From Pleionea sp041589565 (GTDB lineage: Bacteria > Pseudomonadota > Gammaproteobacteria > Enterobacterales > Kangiellaceae): a stretch of 6,990 nt of DNA. Shown here in pieces: positions 1-6,607 of this stretch (positions are counted from its first letter, which is position 1; each line of letters starts with the position of its first letter). The notes beneath the pieces were generated by a model. The model did no database searches and was not told where the DNA came from. It saw only the letters and a list, made by a program, of their open reading frames with translations. The DNA is taken from the NCBI GenBank assembly GCA_041589565.1, contig JBFHVL010000176.1, forward strand, positions 1 to 6,990, given 5' to 3'. Both the position numbers and the translations under genes were made by a program.

Positions 1-1
1 A

Positions 2-448
2 TCAGCAGTTGAAGCCGGCCATGTGGGCATGAGCGGTGAAATTCCCGACTTAAAATCTTTACGCATTCCTCTTAAATATCTGGCAAACATGTTAACTGGT
101 GGCGATGAGCAGCCCGTGATTCGAGCGCTGGAGCGTATGATCGCCATGCGTGCTTATAAGCGCGCCGAAAACGTTGACGGAGTCGAAGATTTGGAAGTGT
201 TAAAGCAAGTCGGTATCAGTAAAAATCAAGTGGAAGAGATGTACCGCTATATGGCATTGGCCAATTACGAAGATCGCTTCGTGATCCCAACCAGCCATAA
301 AGCTTACGCAGAAAACGCCTACGACATGAAGAGCGGTTGCGGTTTCAGCTTTGGAAATGGTTGCTCTACTGGAAACAGCGGCACCAATTTGTTTGGCGGC
401 AAAAAGCAAACTGAACGCGAAGTTATTCCGGTTAAGGTTGAGGTGTAA
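2..448 (+). CDS. narH: Respiratory nitrate reductase β subunit NarH, C-terminal part (5' truncated by window)
   Basis: This is the iron-sulfur subunit of membrane-bound nitrate reductase NarGHI. It passes electrons from the NarI hemes to the molybdenum subunit NarG on the cytoplasmic side. The frame is open from base 2 without a true start, so 148 residues of a protein usually near 510 residues are visible. Recognisable NarH C-terminal blocks are SLRIPLKYLANMLT, then RALERMIAMRAYKRAE, EEMYRYMALANYEDRFVIP, and a Cys- and Gly-rich GCGFSFGNGC near the end. All match the enterobacterial NarH tail as I recall it. The Cys clusters that bind the Fe-S centres lie upstream, outside the window. A GTG and an ATG early in the frame (23 and 29) are internal codons, not starts. 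The stop TAA (446-448) is 2 nt before narJ, which fits tight translational coupling. The assignment is firm; only the truncation limits it. Confidence 0.96.
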   Translation, partial: SAVEAGHVGMSGEIPDLKSLRIPLKYLANMLTGGDEQPVIRALERMIAMRAYKRAENVDGVEDLEVLKQVGISKNQVEEMYRYMALANYEDRFVIPTSHKAYAENAYDMKSGCGFSFGNGCSTGNSGTNLFGGKKQTEREVIPVKVEV

Positions 449-450
449 GT

Positions 451-1188
451 ATGAAAAGTTTACGACTTATTTCACTGCTGCTCGATTATCCGACCGAGCA
501 ACTGTATGAACATCTGTTTGATGCTCAACAACTGATTGCCGAAGAGGAGCAACTGGATCAGCAAGAAAAACAAGCTTTGTTATCGTTTCTGGAACATTTT
601 CAGTCGCGATCGTTACTCGACTGGCAAGCTTACTATGAAGGTCTGTTTGATCGTGGGCGCGCGCTATCGCTGTTGTTGTTTGAACATGTGCATGGTGAGT
701 CTCGCGATCGCGGACAGGCGATGATCGACTTGCAGCAACATTATCGACAGGCAGGTCTGGAAATTGGCGTTAAAGAATTACCCGATTACATTCCGCTTTA
801 TCTTGAGTTTTTATCGACTCAGGGGCTCGATAATGCACGAATCTGGTTACAAGATGTGGCGCATATTCTGGCACTATTGGCCGTGCGTTTGGAAAAACGC
901 GATAGCCTTTACAGTAAACTCTTCACCACTTTGTTATCCATCGCTCGGGCCGACATCGATTTGGACGACGTCAAAGCGCAAATCGCTAACGAAAAGCGTG
1001 ATGATACACCAAAAGCGATCGATAAGGTTTGGGAAGAGGAAATGGTGACTTTTGGCCCTGACAGTCAGTGCGGCAGCGAAACCATGAAACCTTCGGCGCA
1101 ACAGAATAAACAGAATGAGATACCCATTGGGTTTGTTAATGCGAGTGACCCCGCGTCAAATAAAAGCATCGCGACGCAGGCTCAATAA
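451..1188 (+). CDS. narJ: Nitrate reductase maturation chaperone NarJ (NarJ/DmsD/TorD family)
   Basis: This is a cytoplasmic system-specific chaperone that binds apo-NarG and holds it until the molybdenum cofactor and Fe-S cluster are inserted and the complex docks on NarI. It is not part of the final enzyme. The 245-residue product is close to the E. coli length (about 236). It shows the family hallmarks: LLLDYPTEQLYEHL at residues 9-22, the strongly conserved LFDRGRALSLLLFEHVHGES block at 65-84 followed by RDRGQAMIDL, LPDYIPLYLEFL at 110-121, and DDTPKAIDKVWEEEMVTF at 184-201. The tail after about residue 208 is polar, looks unconserved and runs slightly longer than in E. coli. The ATG at 451 is supported by a GAGG Shine-Dalgarno at 440-443 lying inside the narH end, 7 nt upstream. 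It is flanked by narH and narI in the canonical order. Confidence 0.97.
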   Translation: MKSLRLISLLLDYPTEQLYEHLFDAQQLIAEEEQLDQQEKQALLSFLEHFQSRSLLDWQAYYEGLFDRGRALSLLLFEHVHGESRDRGQAMIDLQQHYRQAGLEIGVKELPDYIPLYLEFLSTQGLDNARIWLQDVAHILALLAVRLEKRDSLYSKLFTTLLSIARADIDLDDVKAQIANEKRDDTPKAIDKVWEEEMVTFGPDSQCGSETMKPSAQQNKQNEIPIGFVNASDPASNKSIATQAQ

Positions 1189-1192
1189 GGAG
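1187..1192 (+). promoter_or_regulatory. Shine-Dalgarno of narI overlapping the narJ stop
   Basis: AAGGAG lies 7 nt upstream of the narI ATG at 1200 and shares its first two bases with the narJ TAA (1186-1188). It fixes the narI start and implies that ribosomes finishing narJ can reload directly on narI. Confidence 0.85.
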
Positions 1193-1199
1193 AACGAAC

Positions 1200-1883
1200 A
1201 TGAGTTATACCAATCAATTACTCTTTGGCATTTATCCTTACATTGCCTTTGCGGTGTTTTTAATCGGCTGTTTGATTCGATACGATCGCGATCAATACAC
1301 TTGGAAAACTGGCTCCAGCCAAATGTTAGAAAGCAAACAACTGAAAATCGGTTCGCGACTGTTTCACATTGGTATCATTATGATTTTGGTCGGTCACTTT
1401 GTGGGGCTACTAACACCCCATCAAGTGTGGGATTTTCTTGGCGTAACAGCGGCGTTTAAACAAAAAGTGGCCATGGGTGCGGGTGGTCTATTCGGTATTA
1501 TCTGTTTTATCGGACTTACCATTTTAATCCATCGTCGACTGACCAATCCTCGAATTAAAGCCACCACCAGTAAAATGGACTTAACTATTTTGTTGCTGTT
1601 GTATGCACAGCTAATTTTGGGATTGATCAGTATTTTTGTATCTTTGGGGCATCTCGATGGTTCAGAAATGTTGAAGCTGATGCACTGGGCACAACAGTTA
1701 GTACTGTTCAATGGTAGTGAAGCTGCGGCTGCTATCGCGAACGTGCATATTATTTTTAAATTACACATCTTTTTGGGGATGACATTATTTATTGTATTTC
1801 CATTCAGTCGACTGGTTCACATTTGGAGTGCGCCAGTGAAGTATTTGCGTCGTAACTATCAGGTTGTTCGCAGTAAAGGTTAA
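1200..1883 (+). CDS. narI: Respiratory nitrate reductase γ subunit NarI, cytochrome b membrane anchor
   Basis: This is the inner-membrane di-heme b subunit. It oxidises quinol on the periplasmic side, sends electrons through two hemes to NarH, and anchors NarGH to the membrane. The 227-residue protein has five hydrophobic segments at roughly residues 7-27, 50-71, 90-110, 128-148 and 184-204. The four expected heme ligands are present. His56 and His66 fall at exactly the E. coli positions, and His189 and His207 correspond to E. coli His187 and His205 within LHIFLGMTLFIVFPFSRLVH. The C-terminal HIWSAPVKYLRRNYQVVR also follows the enterobacterial tail. The ATG at 1200 is set by a perfect AAGGAG. 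It follows narJ after 11 nt, so the two are clearly in one transcript. Nothing is missing or broken, and the enzyme should be functional if narG is intact upstream. Confidence 0.97.
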   Translation: MSYTNQLLFGIYPYIAFAVFLIGCLIRYDRDQYTWKTGSSQMLESKQLKIGSRLFHIGIIMILVGHFVGLLTPHQVWDFLGVTAAFKQKVAMGAGGLFGIICFIGLTILIHRRLTNPRIKATTSKMDLTILLLLYAQLILGLISIFVSLGHLDGSEMLKLMHWAQQLVLFNGSEAAAAIANVHIIFKLHIFLGMTLFIVFPFSRLVHIWSAPVKYLRRNYQVVRSKG

Positions 1884-1890
1884 ATAAACA

Positions 1891-1909
1891 TGGTGGGCTT
1901 TGCCCACCA
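1891..1909 (+). terminator. GC-rich hairpin after narI without a U tract (weak terminator or RNA-stability element)
   Basis: TGGTGGGC and GCCCACCA form a perfect 8 bp stem around a TTT loop, starting 7 nt after the narI stop. The bases that follow (GCTCTCGCTCTT) are not a run of T, so this is a poor intrinsic terminator. It may stop only part of the transcripts, or protect the 3' end of narGHJI mRNA while the isomerase gene downstream is expressed at a lower level. The stem is plainly visible; its role is inferred. Confidence 0.5.
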
Positions 1910-1974
1910 GCTCTCGCTCTTATGCAGCATGAACGACTGAAACCCTAATTGCTCAACGAAACTGGAAAAGAACA

Positions 1975-2736
1975 ATGATTGCCGTAAATAAAGTTGAAAT
2001 CTCTAACGATTCGATATTTCACGAAATGCAATATCATCCTGCCGAATCCATGGGCGAGGCACAATTTAAAGCTAGCCAATCCTTAATTATTAACGAATTA
2101 TTTCGTCAACGAGCGGTCGAGTTAGAGTTGATCTGTGAAGGTGAGAACATAACGGATGAGCTGGTTGAAAAAGTACTTGTTAGTGATGTGGATACACCCT
2201 TGGCAATGGATGAAGACTGTCGAGTTTATTACCAAGCTAATCTGGAGAAATTTAAAACCTTTCCGTTAGTCGCTGCGCGCCATATCTTGTTAAAGGCGGC
2301 TCCTGATGATTTAGAGGCTCGCGATGAATTACGCGAGTTGGCCAAGAATTTGCTCGACCAGATCAAGCAGGAACCGGAGCAATTTGCTCAGTTTGCCAGG
2401 CAGTACTCTGCTTGTTCGTCAAAAGAAACGGGGGGAGAGCTGGGGCAAATTAGTAAAGGTCAGACGGTGCCTGAGTTCGAATCACAGTTGCAGCGCAACG
2501 AAGAAGGCTTGGTTTCTTACCCGGTGGAAACTCGTTATGGTTTCCATATTGTGTGGATCGACCAGAAAATCCAAGGTAAACAACTAACCTTTGATATGGT
2601 AAAAGAACGAATTGCGTCCTATCTCAATGAAAAGGTGCGGCGTAAAGCCATCGCTCAATATATCGCACAGCGCATTAATGAGTCTGACATCGAAGGTATT
2701 GATTTGGCGGTGGATGAGCGTCACACTATGCAATGA
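1975..2736 (+). CDS. PpiC/parvulin-type peptidyl-prolyl cis-trans isomerase, nar-operon associated (NifM-like)
   Basis: This is a predicted cytoplasmic foldase that isomerises X-Pro bonds. The 253-residue protein has an N-terminal mostly helical region (about 1-95) as in SurA/NifM-like proteins, and a parvulin rotamase domain at about 98-197. The domain has ARHILLKA (His103), YSACSS (Cys147), GGELGQISKGQTVPEFE (153-169) and RYGFHIVWI (His191). His103, Cys147 and His191 sit where parvulins have their catalytic His/Cys/His set. A short helical tail rich in Lys and Arg follows. There is no signal peptide or membrane segment, unlike SurA or PpiD. The ATG at 1975 has GGAAAAG at 1964-1970; the frame closes at a TGA at 1930 with no earlier ATG. 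A PpiC-type gene directly after narI is also known from Pseudomonas nar operons, so a role in nitrate reductase assembly is plausible but inferred. The frame after its TGA stays open for 43 codons. Confidence 0.9.
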   Translation: MIAVNKVEISNDSIFHEMQYHPAESMGEAQFKASQSLIINELFRQRAVELELICEGENITDELVEKVLVSDVDTPLAMDEDCRVYYQANLEKFKTFPLVAARHILLKAAPDDLEARDELRELAKNLLDQIKQEPEQFAQFARQYSACSSKETGGELGQISKGQTVPEFESQLQRNEEGLVSYPVETRYGFHIVWIDQKIQGKQLTFDMVKERIASYLNEKVRRKAIAQYIAQRINESDIEGIDLAVDERHTMQ

Positions 2737-2753
2737 CCGAAGGCGAAACTCAA

Positions 2754-2780
2754 TTGGAATACTGTAGTTATGACTTTAAT
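2754..2780 (+). promoter_or_regulatory. Weak σ70-like promoter candidate for can
   Basis: TTGGAA (2754-2759, four of six matches to TTGACA) and TTTAAT (2775-2780, five of six to TATAAT) are separated by 15 nt, which is shorter than optimal. It is the best match I find between the isomerase and can, where no terminator is seen. Readthrough from the nar operon is an equally good way to express can. Confidence 0.2.
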
Positions 2781-2868
2781 AGAGAAAAGCTTTCCAGGAT
2801 GGTGGCATAGCTATATCCAATGCCTGACTCTTAAACCGCAACGAAACGATAAATCGCCATGGCAATAA
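2770..2868 (+). CDS. Possible 32-codon leader ORF overlapping the can start
   Basis: ATG at 2770 opens a 32-residue frame that begins MTLIEKSFPGWWHSY, ends KSPWQ, and stops at TAA 2866-2868, so it overlaps the first 10 bases of can. A weak GGAA (2756-2759) lies 10 nt upstream. I recognise no family. The peptide is polar with three Trp, no membrane segment and no repeat. Two things make it worth listing. can has no visible Shine-Dalgarno, so translation through this frame could deliver ribosomes to the can ATG. The frame is also the same as that of the isomerase, only 11 codons after its TGA, so it could instead be a remnant or a readthrough extension of that protein. It may be chance. Confidence 0.2.
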   Translation: MTLIEKSFPGWWHSYIQCLTLKPQRNDKSPWQ

Positions 2869-3539
2869 AACATCTCCTTAATAACAACATTTCCTGGGCC
2901 CAAGAGAAAGTCGCACAGGACCCTGATTATTTTAAAAATCTCGCTAAGCAGCAACAACCGGAGTATTTATGGATAGGTTGCTCTGACAGTCGAGTGCCAG
3001 CCAATCAAATCGTTGGTTTGGCTCCAGGTGAGCTCTTTGTCCACCGAAATATTGCCAATATTGTGGTACATACCGACTTCAACTGTATGTCGGTAGTGCA
3101 ATTTGCGGTAGAGGTTTTAAAGGTTAAACACATTATTGTCTGCGGTCACTATGGTTGTGGGGGGGTTCGAGCGTCACTCAAAGAAGCCGAAGTTGGACTG
3201 GTCGATAGTTGGCTCACAAATATAAGAGATATCTATTTCAACAATGAATCTAAGCTGATTGATTTGCCCGAAAAAGAAAAAGTGGATCGGCTATGCGAAT
3301 TAAATGTTGTAACTCAAGTGTTTAATGTTGCAAAGACAAAAGTCGCACAACATGCCTGGGATAGAGGTCAGCCCTTGTCCATTCATGGCTGGATTTATGG
3401 AATAGAAAATGGTTTATTAAAAGACTTAAATGTGACACAAAGTAGTCGACAGAACATGCATAAAATTTATCATTTATTTGAAACCACTTCTTCAACACGG
3501 CCTGATATTCCGTTTAGTCCGGTTCTTTTTGATAAATAA
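2859..3539 (+). CDS. can: β-class carbonic anhydrase (Can type)
   Basis: This is a cytoplasmic zinc enzyme that interconverts CO2 and bicarbonate, supplying bicarbonate for carboxylation reactions and buffering. The 226-residue protein is close to E. coli Can (220). It has the zinc and active-site pattern of the class: CSDSRVPA with Cys41, Asp43 and Arg45, and GHYGCGGV with His97 and Cys100. These are one position from the E. coli Cys42/Asp44/Arg46/His98/Cys101 set. The conserved ELFVHRNIANIV (58-69) and SIHGWIYGIENGLLKDL region (from codon 174) support the Can subgroup. The start at 2859 gives the expected family N-terminus (AIKHLLNNNISWAQEK), but no Shine-Dalgarno precedes it; the upstream bases are CGAAACGATAAATCGCC. 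A seven-G run (3159-3165) directly follows the Cys100 codon. The gene stands 122 nt after the isomerase and ends before a strong hairpin, so it may be the last gene of the nar transcript or its own unit. Confidence 0.96.
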   Translation: MAIKHLLNNNISWAQEKVAQDPDYFKNLAKQQQPEYLWIGCSDSRVPANQIVGLAPGELFVHRNIANIVVHTDFNCMSVVQFAVEVLKVKHIIVCGHYGCGGVRASLKEAEVGLVDSWLTNIRDIYFNNESKLIDLPEKEKVDRLCELNVVTQVFNVAKTKVAQHAWDRGQPLSIHGWIYGIENGLLKDLNVTQSSRQNMHKIYHLFETTSSTRPDIPFSPVLFDK

Positions 3540-3556
3540 CAGCTTTTACTTATTGC

Positions 3557-3588
3557 ATGAGCTCTGAGCCTTCAGAGCTCATTATTAT
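3557..3588 (+). terminator. Hairpin terminator after can
   Basis: ATGAGCTCTGA (3557-3567) pairs perfectly with TCAGAGCTCAT (3572-3582), an 11 bp stem with a 4 nt GCCT loop, 17 nt past the can stop. TATTAT follows, a broken U tract. It probably ends transcription of can, though not as cleanly as a long U run would. Confidence 0.65.
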
Positions 3589-3596
3589 GTGAATAT

Positions 3597-3627
3597 TTAC
3601 ATCGATAATCCCTGTATCGGTTACATC
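3597..3627 (+). repeat. Paired TTACATC direct repeat flanking a small dyad
   Basis: TTACATC occurs at 3597-3603 and again at 3621-3627, start to start 24 nt. Between them CGATA (3603-3607) and TATCG (3615-3619) form a 5 bp dyad with a 7 nt centre. It lies about 90 nt upstream of the protease start, after the can terminator, where an operator would be expected. The repeats are short and may be chance. Confidence 0.25.
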
Positions 3628-3667
3628 CAGAAACATTTATCCTCTTACTCTTAAACATTCTCGCTCC

Positions 3668-3673
3668 CATAAT
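3668..3673 (+). promoter_or_regulatory. Possible −10 element of the M16 protease gene
   Basis: CATAAT matches five of six bases of the σ70 −10 box and lies 42 nt before the start codon. I find no convincing −35 at 16-18 nt upstream (only CTTACT, three of six), so this is a weak call. A promoter somewhere in 3583-3698 is expected, because the gene follows a terminator. Confidence 0.22.
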
Positions 3674-3698
3674 AACGAGATATTGAGATACCCCCATT

Positions 3699-3710
3699 AA
3701 GGAAAAGGAA
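3699..3710 (+). promoter_or_regulatory. Double Shine-Dalgarno of the M16 protease gene
   Basis: AAGGAA occurs twice in tandem (3699-3704 and 3705-3710). The second copy is 5 nt and the first 11 nt before the ATG at 3716. This fixes the start that gives a proper signal peptide and suggests efficient translation. Confidence 0.75.
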
Positions 3711-3715
3711 ACTTT

Positions 3716-6583
3716 ATGAAAAAGCCAACCATTAATGTATTGGTCGCCGCAGTATTGGCCGGTGCGGTATGGGCGCCGCAAATAGTGGAAGCCGCCAAAA
3801 CCCAGTCGCAGGTCATTGTAAGCCCGGCGGATACGCGCGAGTACAAAGCCATTACCTTAGAAAATGGCATCACAGTGATGTTGGTGAGCGACTCTACATT
3901 AGATAAGTCGGCAGCGAGTTTAAGTGTTGGTGTTGGTTTGATGCATGATCCTATGACTCAACAGGGAATGGCACATTACCTGGAGCATATGCTGTTTTTA
4001 GGTACAGAACGATTTCCTGATCCTGAAGGCTACAATAATTTTATGACTCAGAATGGTGGTTCTTCCAATGCCTATACCTGGATGGACATCACCAATTATA
4101 TGTTTGAGATCAATAATGAAGCATTTGATGAAGCACTGGATCGTTTTTCTGACTTTTTTAAGTCTCCCAAGTTATATCCTGAATATACCGATAAAGAGAA
4201 AAATGCCGTTAACGCTGAATGGTCAATGCGGCGTGAAATGGATTTCTTTGGTATGTTCAAGTTGAATCGATCCATGATGGGTAATCATCCAGCCAATCGA
4301 TTCTTAATCGGTAACTTGGAAACTTTAGGCGATAAAGAAGGCTCTAAACTGCATACAGAAACGGTTGAGTTTTATAAAAAGTATTATTCAGCCAATATTA
4401 TGAAAGTCGCCATGATCTCTAATTTGCCAATCAAGCAAATGGAGCAATTAGCGCAAAAGCACTTTTCTAATATCAATAATAAGAAAATTGAAAAACCAGT
4501 GGTCGATGCAACAATCGACTTTTCACAGCTTGGTAAAAAGCGTATTCACTATGTACCAAATAATGACATTAAGCAGTTGCAACTCGACTTTACCATCGAC
4601 AATAATCTGGCGAAATTTGAGGCAAAGCCCAATCGTTTTGTGAGTTACCTTCTGGGTAGTGAAATGCCGGGAACCCCAGCGTATGTTTTAAAGAAAGACG
4701 GACTTATTGCTTCGCTCAACGTAGGAGCTACACCGGATATGTATGGCAACTATGGTCAGTTTTTAGTGGACATTGAGTTAACCGATAAAGGTATGACTCA
4801 ACGTGAAGCTATCACCCGGGTGGTAATGAATTATATTGATAAGATTCGTAAAGAAGGTGTCGATGAAAAATACTTTAAGGAAATTAAAACGTCTTTAAAC
4901 AATCGTTTTCGATTCTTGGAAAAAGGTGACTCATTCAATTATGTTTCGAGTCTGGCCGATGAAATGCAGTCATACCCTGCGCATCAGGTAATCAGTGCGC
5001 CGTATGAGTACTCCAAATTCGACTCAAAAGCGATTCACAATGTTTTGAAACAGCTAACTCCTGAAAGATTGAGAGTTTGGTATATCAGTAAACAGGAGCC
5101 TGCTGATAAAACTATGCATTTTTACGATGGTAAATATTCCATCGTTGATATCTCCAAAGAAGAGGTCGCCAGTTGGAGTAAACCAACATCGTACGCATTA
5201 ACGTTACCAAAAGTTAATCAACTGCTCCCTGAAAACTTTGATCTAAAAACTCAGGACGTTGCTGATATACAAAAGCCTACTCTGGTGCATGATAAAAATG
5301 GCATTCGAGTATGGCAATATCCATCGCAGCAGTTTGCCAATCAGCCAAAAGGTTTATTAAAGGTTTACATCAATAATCCTGCAAAGGAGCAGAGCCTTGA
5401 AGCGCAAGTGTTATTATCGCTCTGGAGTGACCTGTATAACCTTAAACAAAGTGCGTTGGCCACGGAAGCCTCGATTGCAGGAATGAATCTGAGTGTAAGT
5501 CCTTCTAATGGCCTTGAGATCAATGTAGGTGGATTTACTGATAAACAACCTCAGCTATTCAAACAGGCACTGAATAGTTTAGATGTCTCTTTTTCTGAAG
5601 CAGAATTTACACAGGCTATCGATCGATTCACAAGAGAGTTGGCTAATCAGGAAAAACAGTTCCCTATTTACCAGTTATTCGGTCATTTCAATAACCTGAT
5701 AAGCAGCTCCGGATACAGTAATGATGATCTGATTGAAGCGGCAAAAAAGCTGAAACCTGAAGATCTGAACGTATTTATCGATAAGGTTCTGGCACAAAAC
5801 CAAGTTCGAATTTTTGCATTTGGTAACTACTCTAAACGTGATATTCAGCAATACGTTAAACAGGTCTCGTCTATAATGCCTGAGCACCGTAAGGTTGTTG
5901 ATTATACGCAAACTCGTTACTGGAAACCCCAGGAAGGCACTGTGTTAACGCTTAAGAAAGACTTGGACGTTGCTGACGTAGCCGTGCTGGATGTTCAGGT
6001 TCATCCTGAGCCTAGCCTGACTCAGGAAGCGCGCGCGCGAGTGCTTCAAGGACATTTGCGTACTCAAACTTTTCAGACCTTGCGGACAGAAGAGCAGCTC
6101 GCTTACGCGGTTACCGCTATTGCACCTAAAATTAAAGACTATTCTGCAGTCGGTTTTGCCATCCAAACACCGGTAAAAAGTGCAGAAGAGATGCAACAAC
6201 GCTTTGATGCCTTTAAAAAGGAATATCATGAAAAGCTGAATGAGATGACTGATCAGGAGTTTGCTCAGCTGAAAAACAGTGTGCTTGTATCACTAAAAGA
6301 GAAACCGAAAAATTTGAGAGATGAAGTATCGCCAATTATCAATGACTGGTATCGAGAGAATTGGAGTTTTGATACTCGCGATCAGTTGATTGCTGAAGTT
6401 GAAAAGGTCACTTTACAAGATGTTAAGGATTTTTATCAGCAGACCGCAATGAATCCAAAGGCAGCGCGTATTCTTGTTCAACTACGAGGCTCTAAATTTA
6501 AAGACAAGCCTTACGCTGAGTTAGAAAACGCCGAAACCATTGATGATTTAGCGATCTTTCATAAAGACGCGAATTATCAATAA
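3716..6583 (+). CDS. Secreted M16 zinc metalloprotease, pitrilysin/insulinase type (protease III-like)
   Basis: This is a predicted periplasmic endopeptidase of the clamshell M16A family, which degrades peptides and small unfolded proteins enclosed in its chamber. The 955-residue length matches E. coli pitrilysin (about 962) and implies four homologous domains in one chain. Residues 1-26 look like a Sec signal (MKKPTINVLVAAVLAGAVWA, cleavage likely after VEA). The inverted zinc motif is HYLEH at 87-91, with Glu90 as catalytic base and His87/His91 as ligands. The third ligand is Glu168 in EKNAVNAEW, at the normal distance. GGSSNAYT (114-121) is the conserved substrate-edge segment. The second half lacks HxxEH, as expected, but keeps LRTEEQLAY (789-797), whose Arg790 and Tyr797 match the substrate-binding pair of insulin-degrading enzyme. 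A tandem Shine-Dalgarno sets the start. The gene is bracketed by terminators, so it is probably monocistronic. All catalytic residues are intact. ptrA is the nearest named homologue, but orthology is not proven. Confidence 0.94.
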   Translation: MKKPTINVLVAAVLAGAVWAPQIVEAAKTQSQVIVSPADTREYKAITLENGITVMLVSDSTLDKSAASLSVGVGLMHDPMTQQGMAHYLEHMLFLGTERFPDPEGYNNFMTQNGGSSNAYTWMDITNYMFEINNEAFDEALDRFSDFFKSPKLYPEYTDKEKNAVNAEWSMRREMDFFGMFKLNRSMMGNHPANRFLIGNLETLGDKEGSKLHTETVEFYKKYYSANIMKVAMISNLPIKQMEQLAQKHFSNINNKKIEKPVVDATIDFSQLGKKRIHYVPNNDIKQLQLDFTIDNNLAKFEAKPNRFVSYLLGSEMPGTPAYVLKKDGLIASLNVGATPDMYGNYGQFLVDIELTDKGMTQREAITRVVMNYIDKIRKEGVDEKYFKEIKTSLNNRFRFLEKGDSFNYVSSLADEMQSYPAHQVISAPYEYSKFDSKAIHNVLKQLTPERLRVWYISKQEPADKTMHFYDGKYSIVDISKEEVASWSKPTSYALTLPKVNQLLPENFDLKTQDVADIQKPTLVHDKNGIRVWQYPSQQFANQPKGLLKVYINNPAKEQSLEAQVLLSLWSDLYNLKQSALATEASIAGMNLSVSPSNGLEINVGGFTDKQPQLFKQALNSLDVSFSEAEFTQAIDRFTRELANQEKQFPIYQLFGHFNNLISSSGYSNDDLIEAAKKLKPEDLNVFIDKVLAQNQVRIFAFGNYSKRDIQQYVKQVSSIMPEHRKVVDYTQTRYWKPQEGTVLTLKKDLDVADVAVLDVQVHPEPSLTQEARARVLQGHLRTQTFQTLRTEEQLAYAVTAIAPKIKDYSAVGFAIQTPVKSAEEMQQRFDAFKKEYHEKLNEMTDQEFAQLKNSVLVSLKEKPKNLRDEVSPIINDWYRENWSFDTRDQLIAEVEKVTLQDVKDFYQQTAMNPKAARILVQLRGSKFKDKPYAELENAETIDDLAIFHKDANYQ

Positions 6584-6607
6584 TTTTAGTGTCGTTAGTT
6601 AAACCAT

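Noticed and set aside
23..31. GTG at 23 or ATG at 29 as a gene start
   Set aside because: The same frame is open from base 2, and the residues before and after them are part of the NarH C-terminal region. They are internal codons of a truncated gene.
1115..1459. A 114-codon plus-strand open frame across the narJ/narI junction
   Set aside because: It runs out of frame through the ends of narJ and narI, both of which have full family motifs. Its product shows no domain and has no Shine-Dalgarno.
1620..1640. FNR-like TTGATCAG in narI
   Set aside because: It lacks the second half-site at the right spacing and lies inside coding sequence. The real nar promoter must be upstream of narG, outside the window.
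1421..1768. A 115-codon minus-strand open frame inside narI
   Set aside because: It is antisense to membrane-helix codons of a clearly real gene, which tends to create such frames. No recognisable protein.
1922..1948. An 8-codon ATG frame between narI and the isomerase
   Set aside because: Too short to support, with no Shine-Dalgarno and no codon pattern suggesting an attenuation leader.
3557..3582. The GAGCTC-containing inverted repeat as a mobile-element end
   Set aside because: Its position just after can, 4 nt loop and T-rich tail fit a terminator. There is no transposase or matching repeat elsewhere in the window.
5675..6229. Two minus-strand open frames (5675-5911 and 5945-6229) inside the protease gene
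   Set aside because: Both are antisense to conserved M16 coding sequence. The products look random, with no family motif or start signal.
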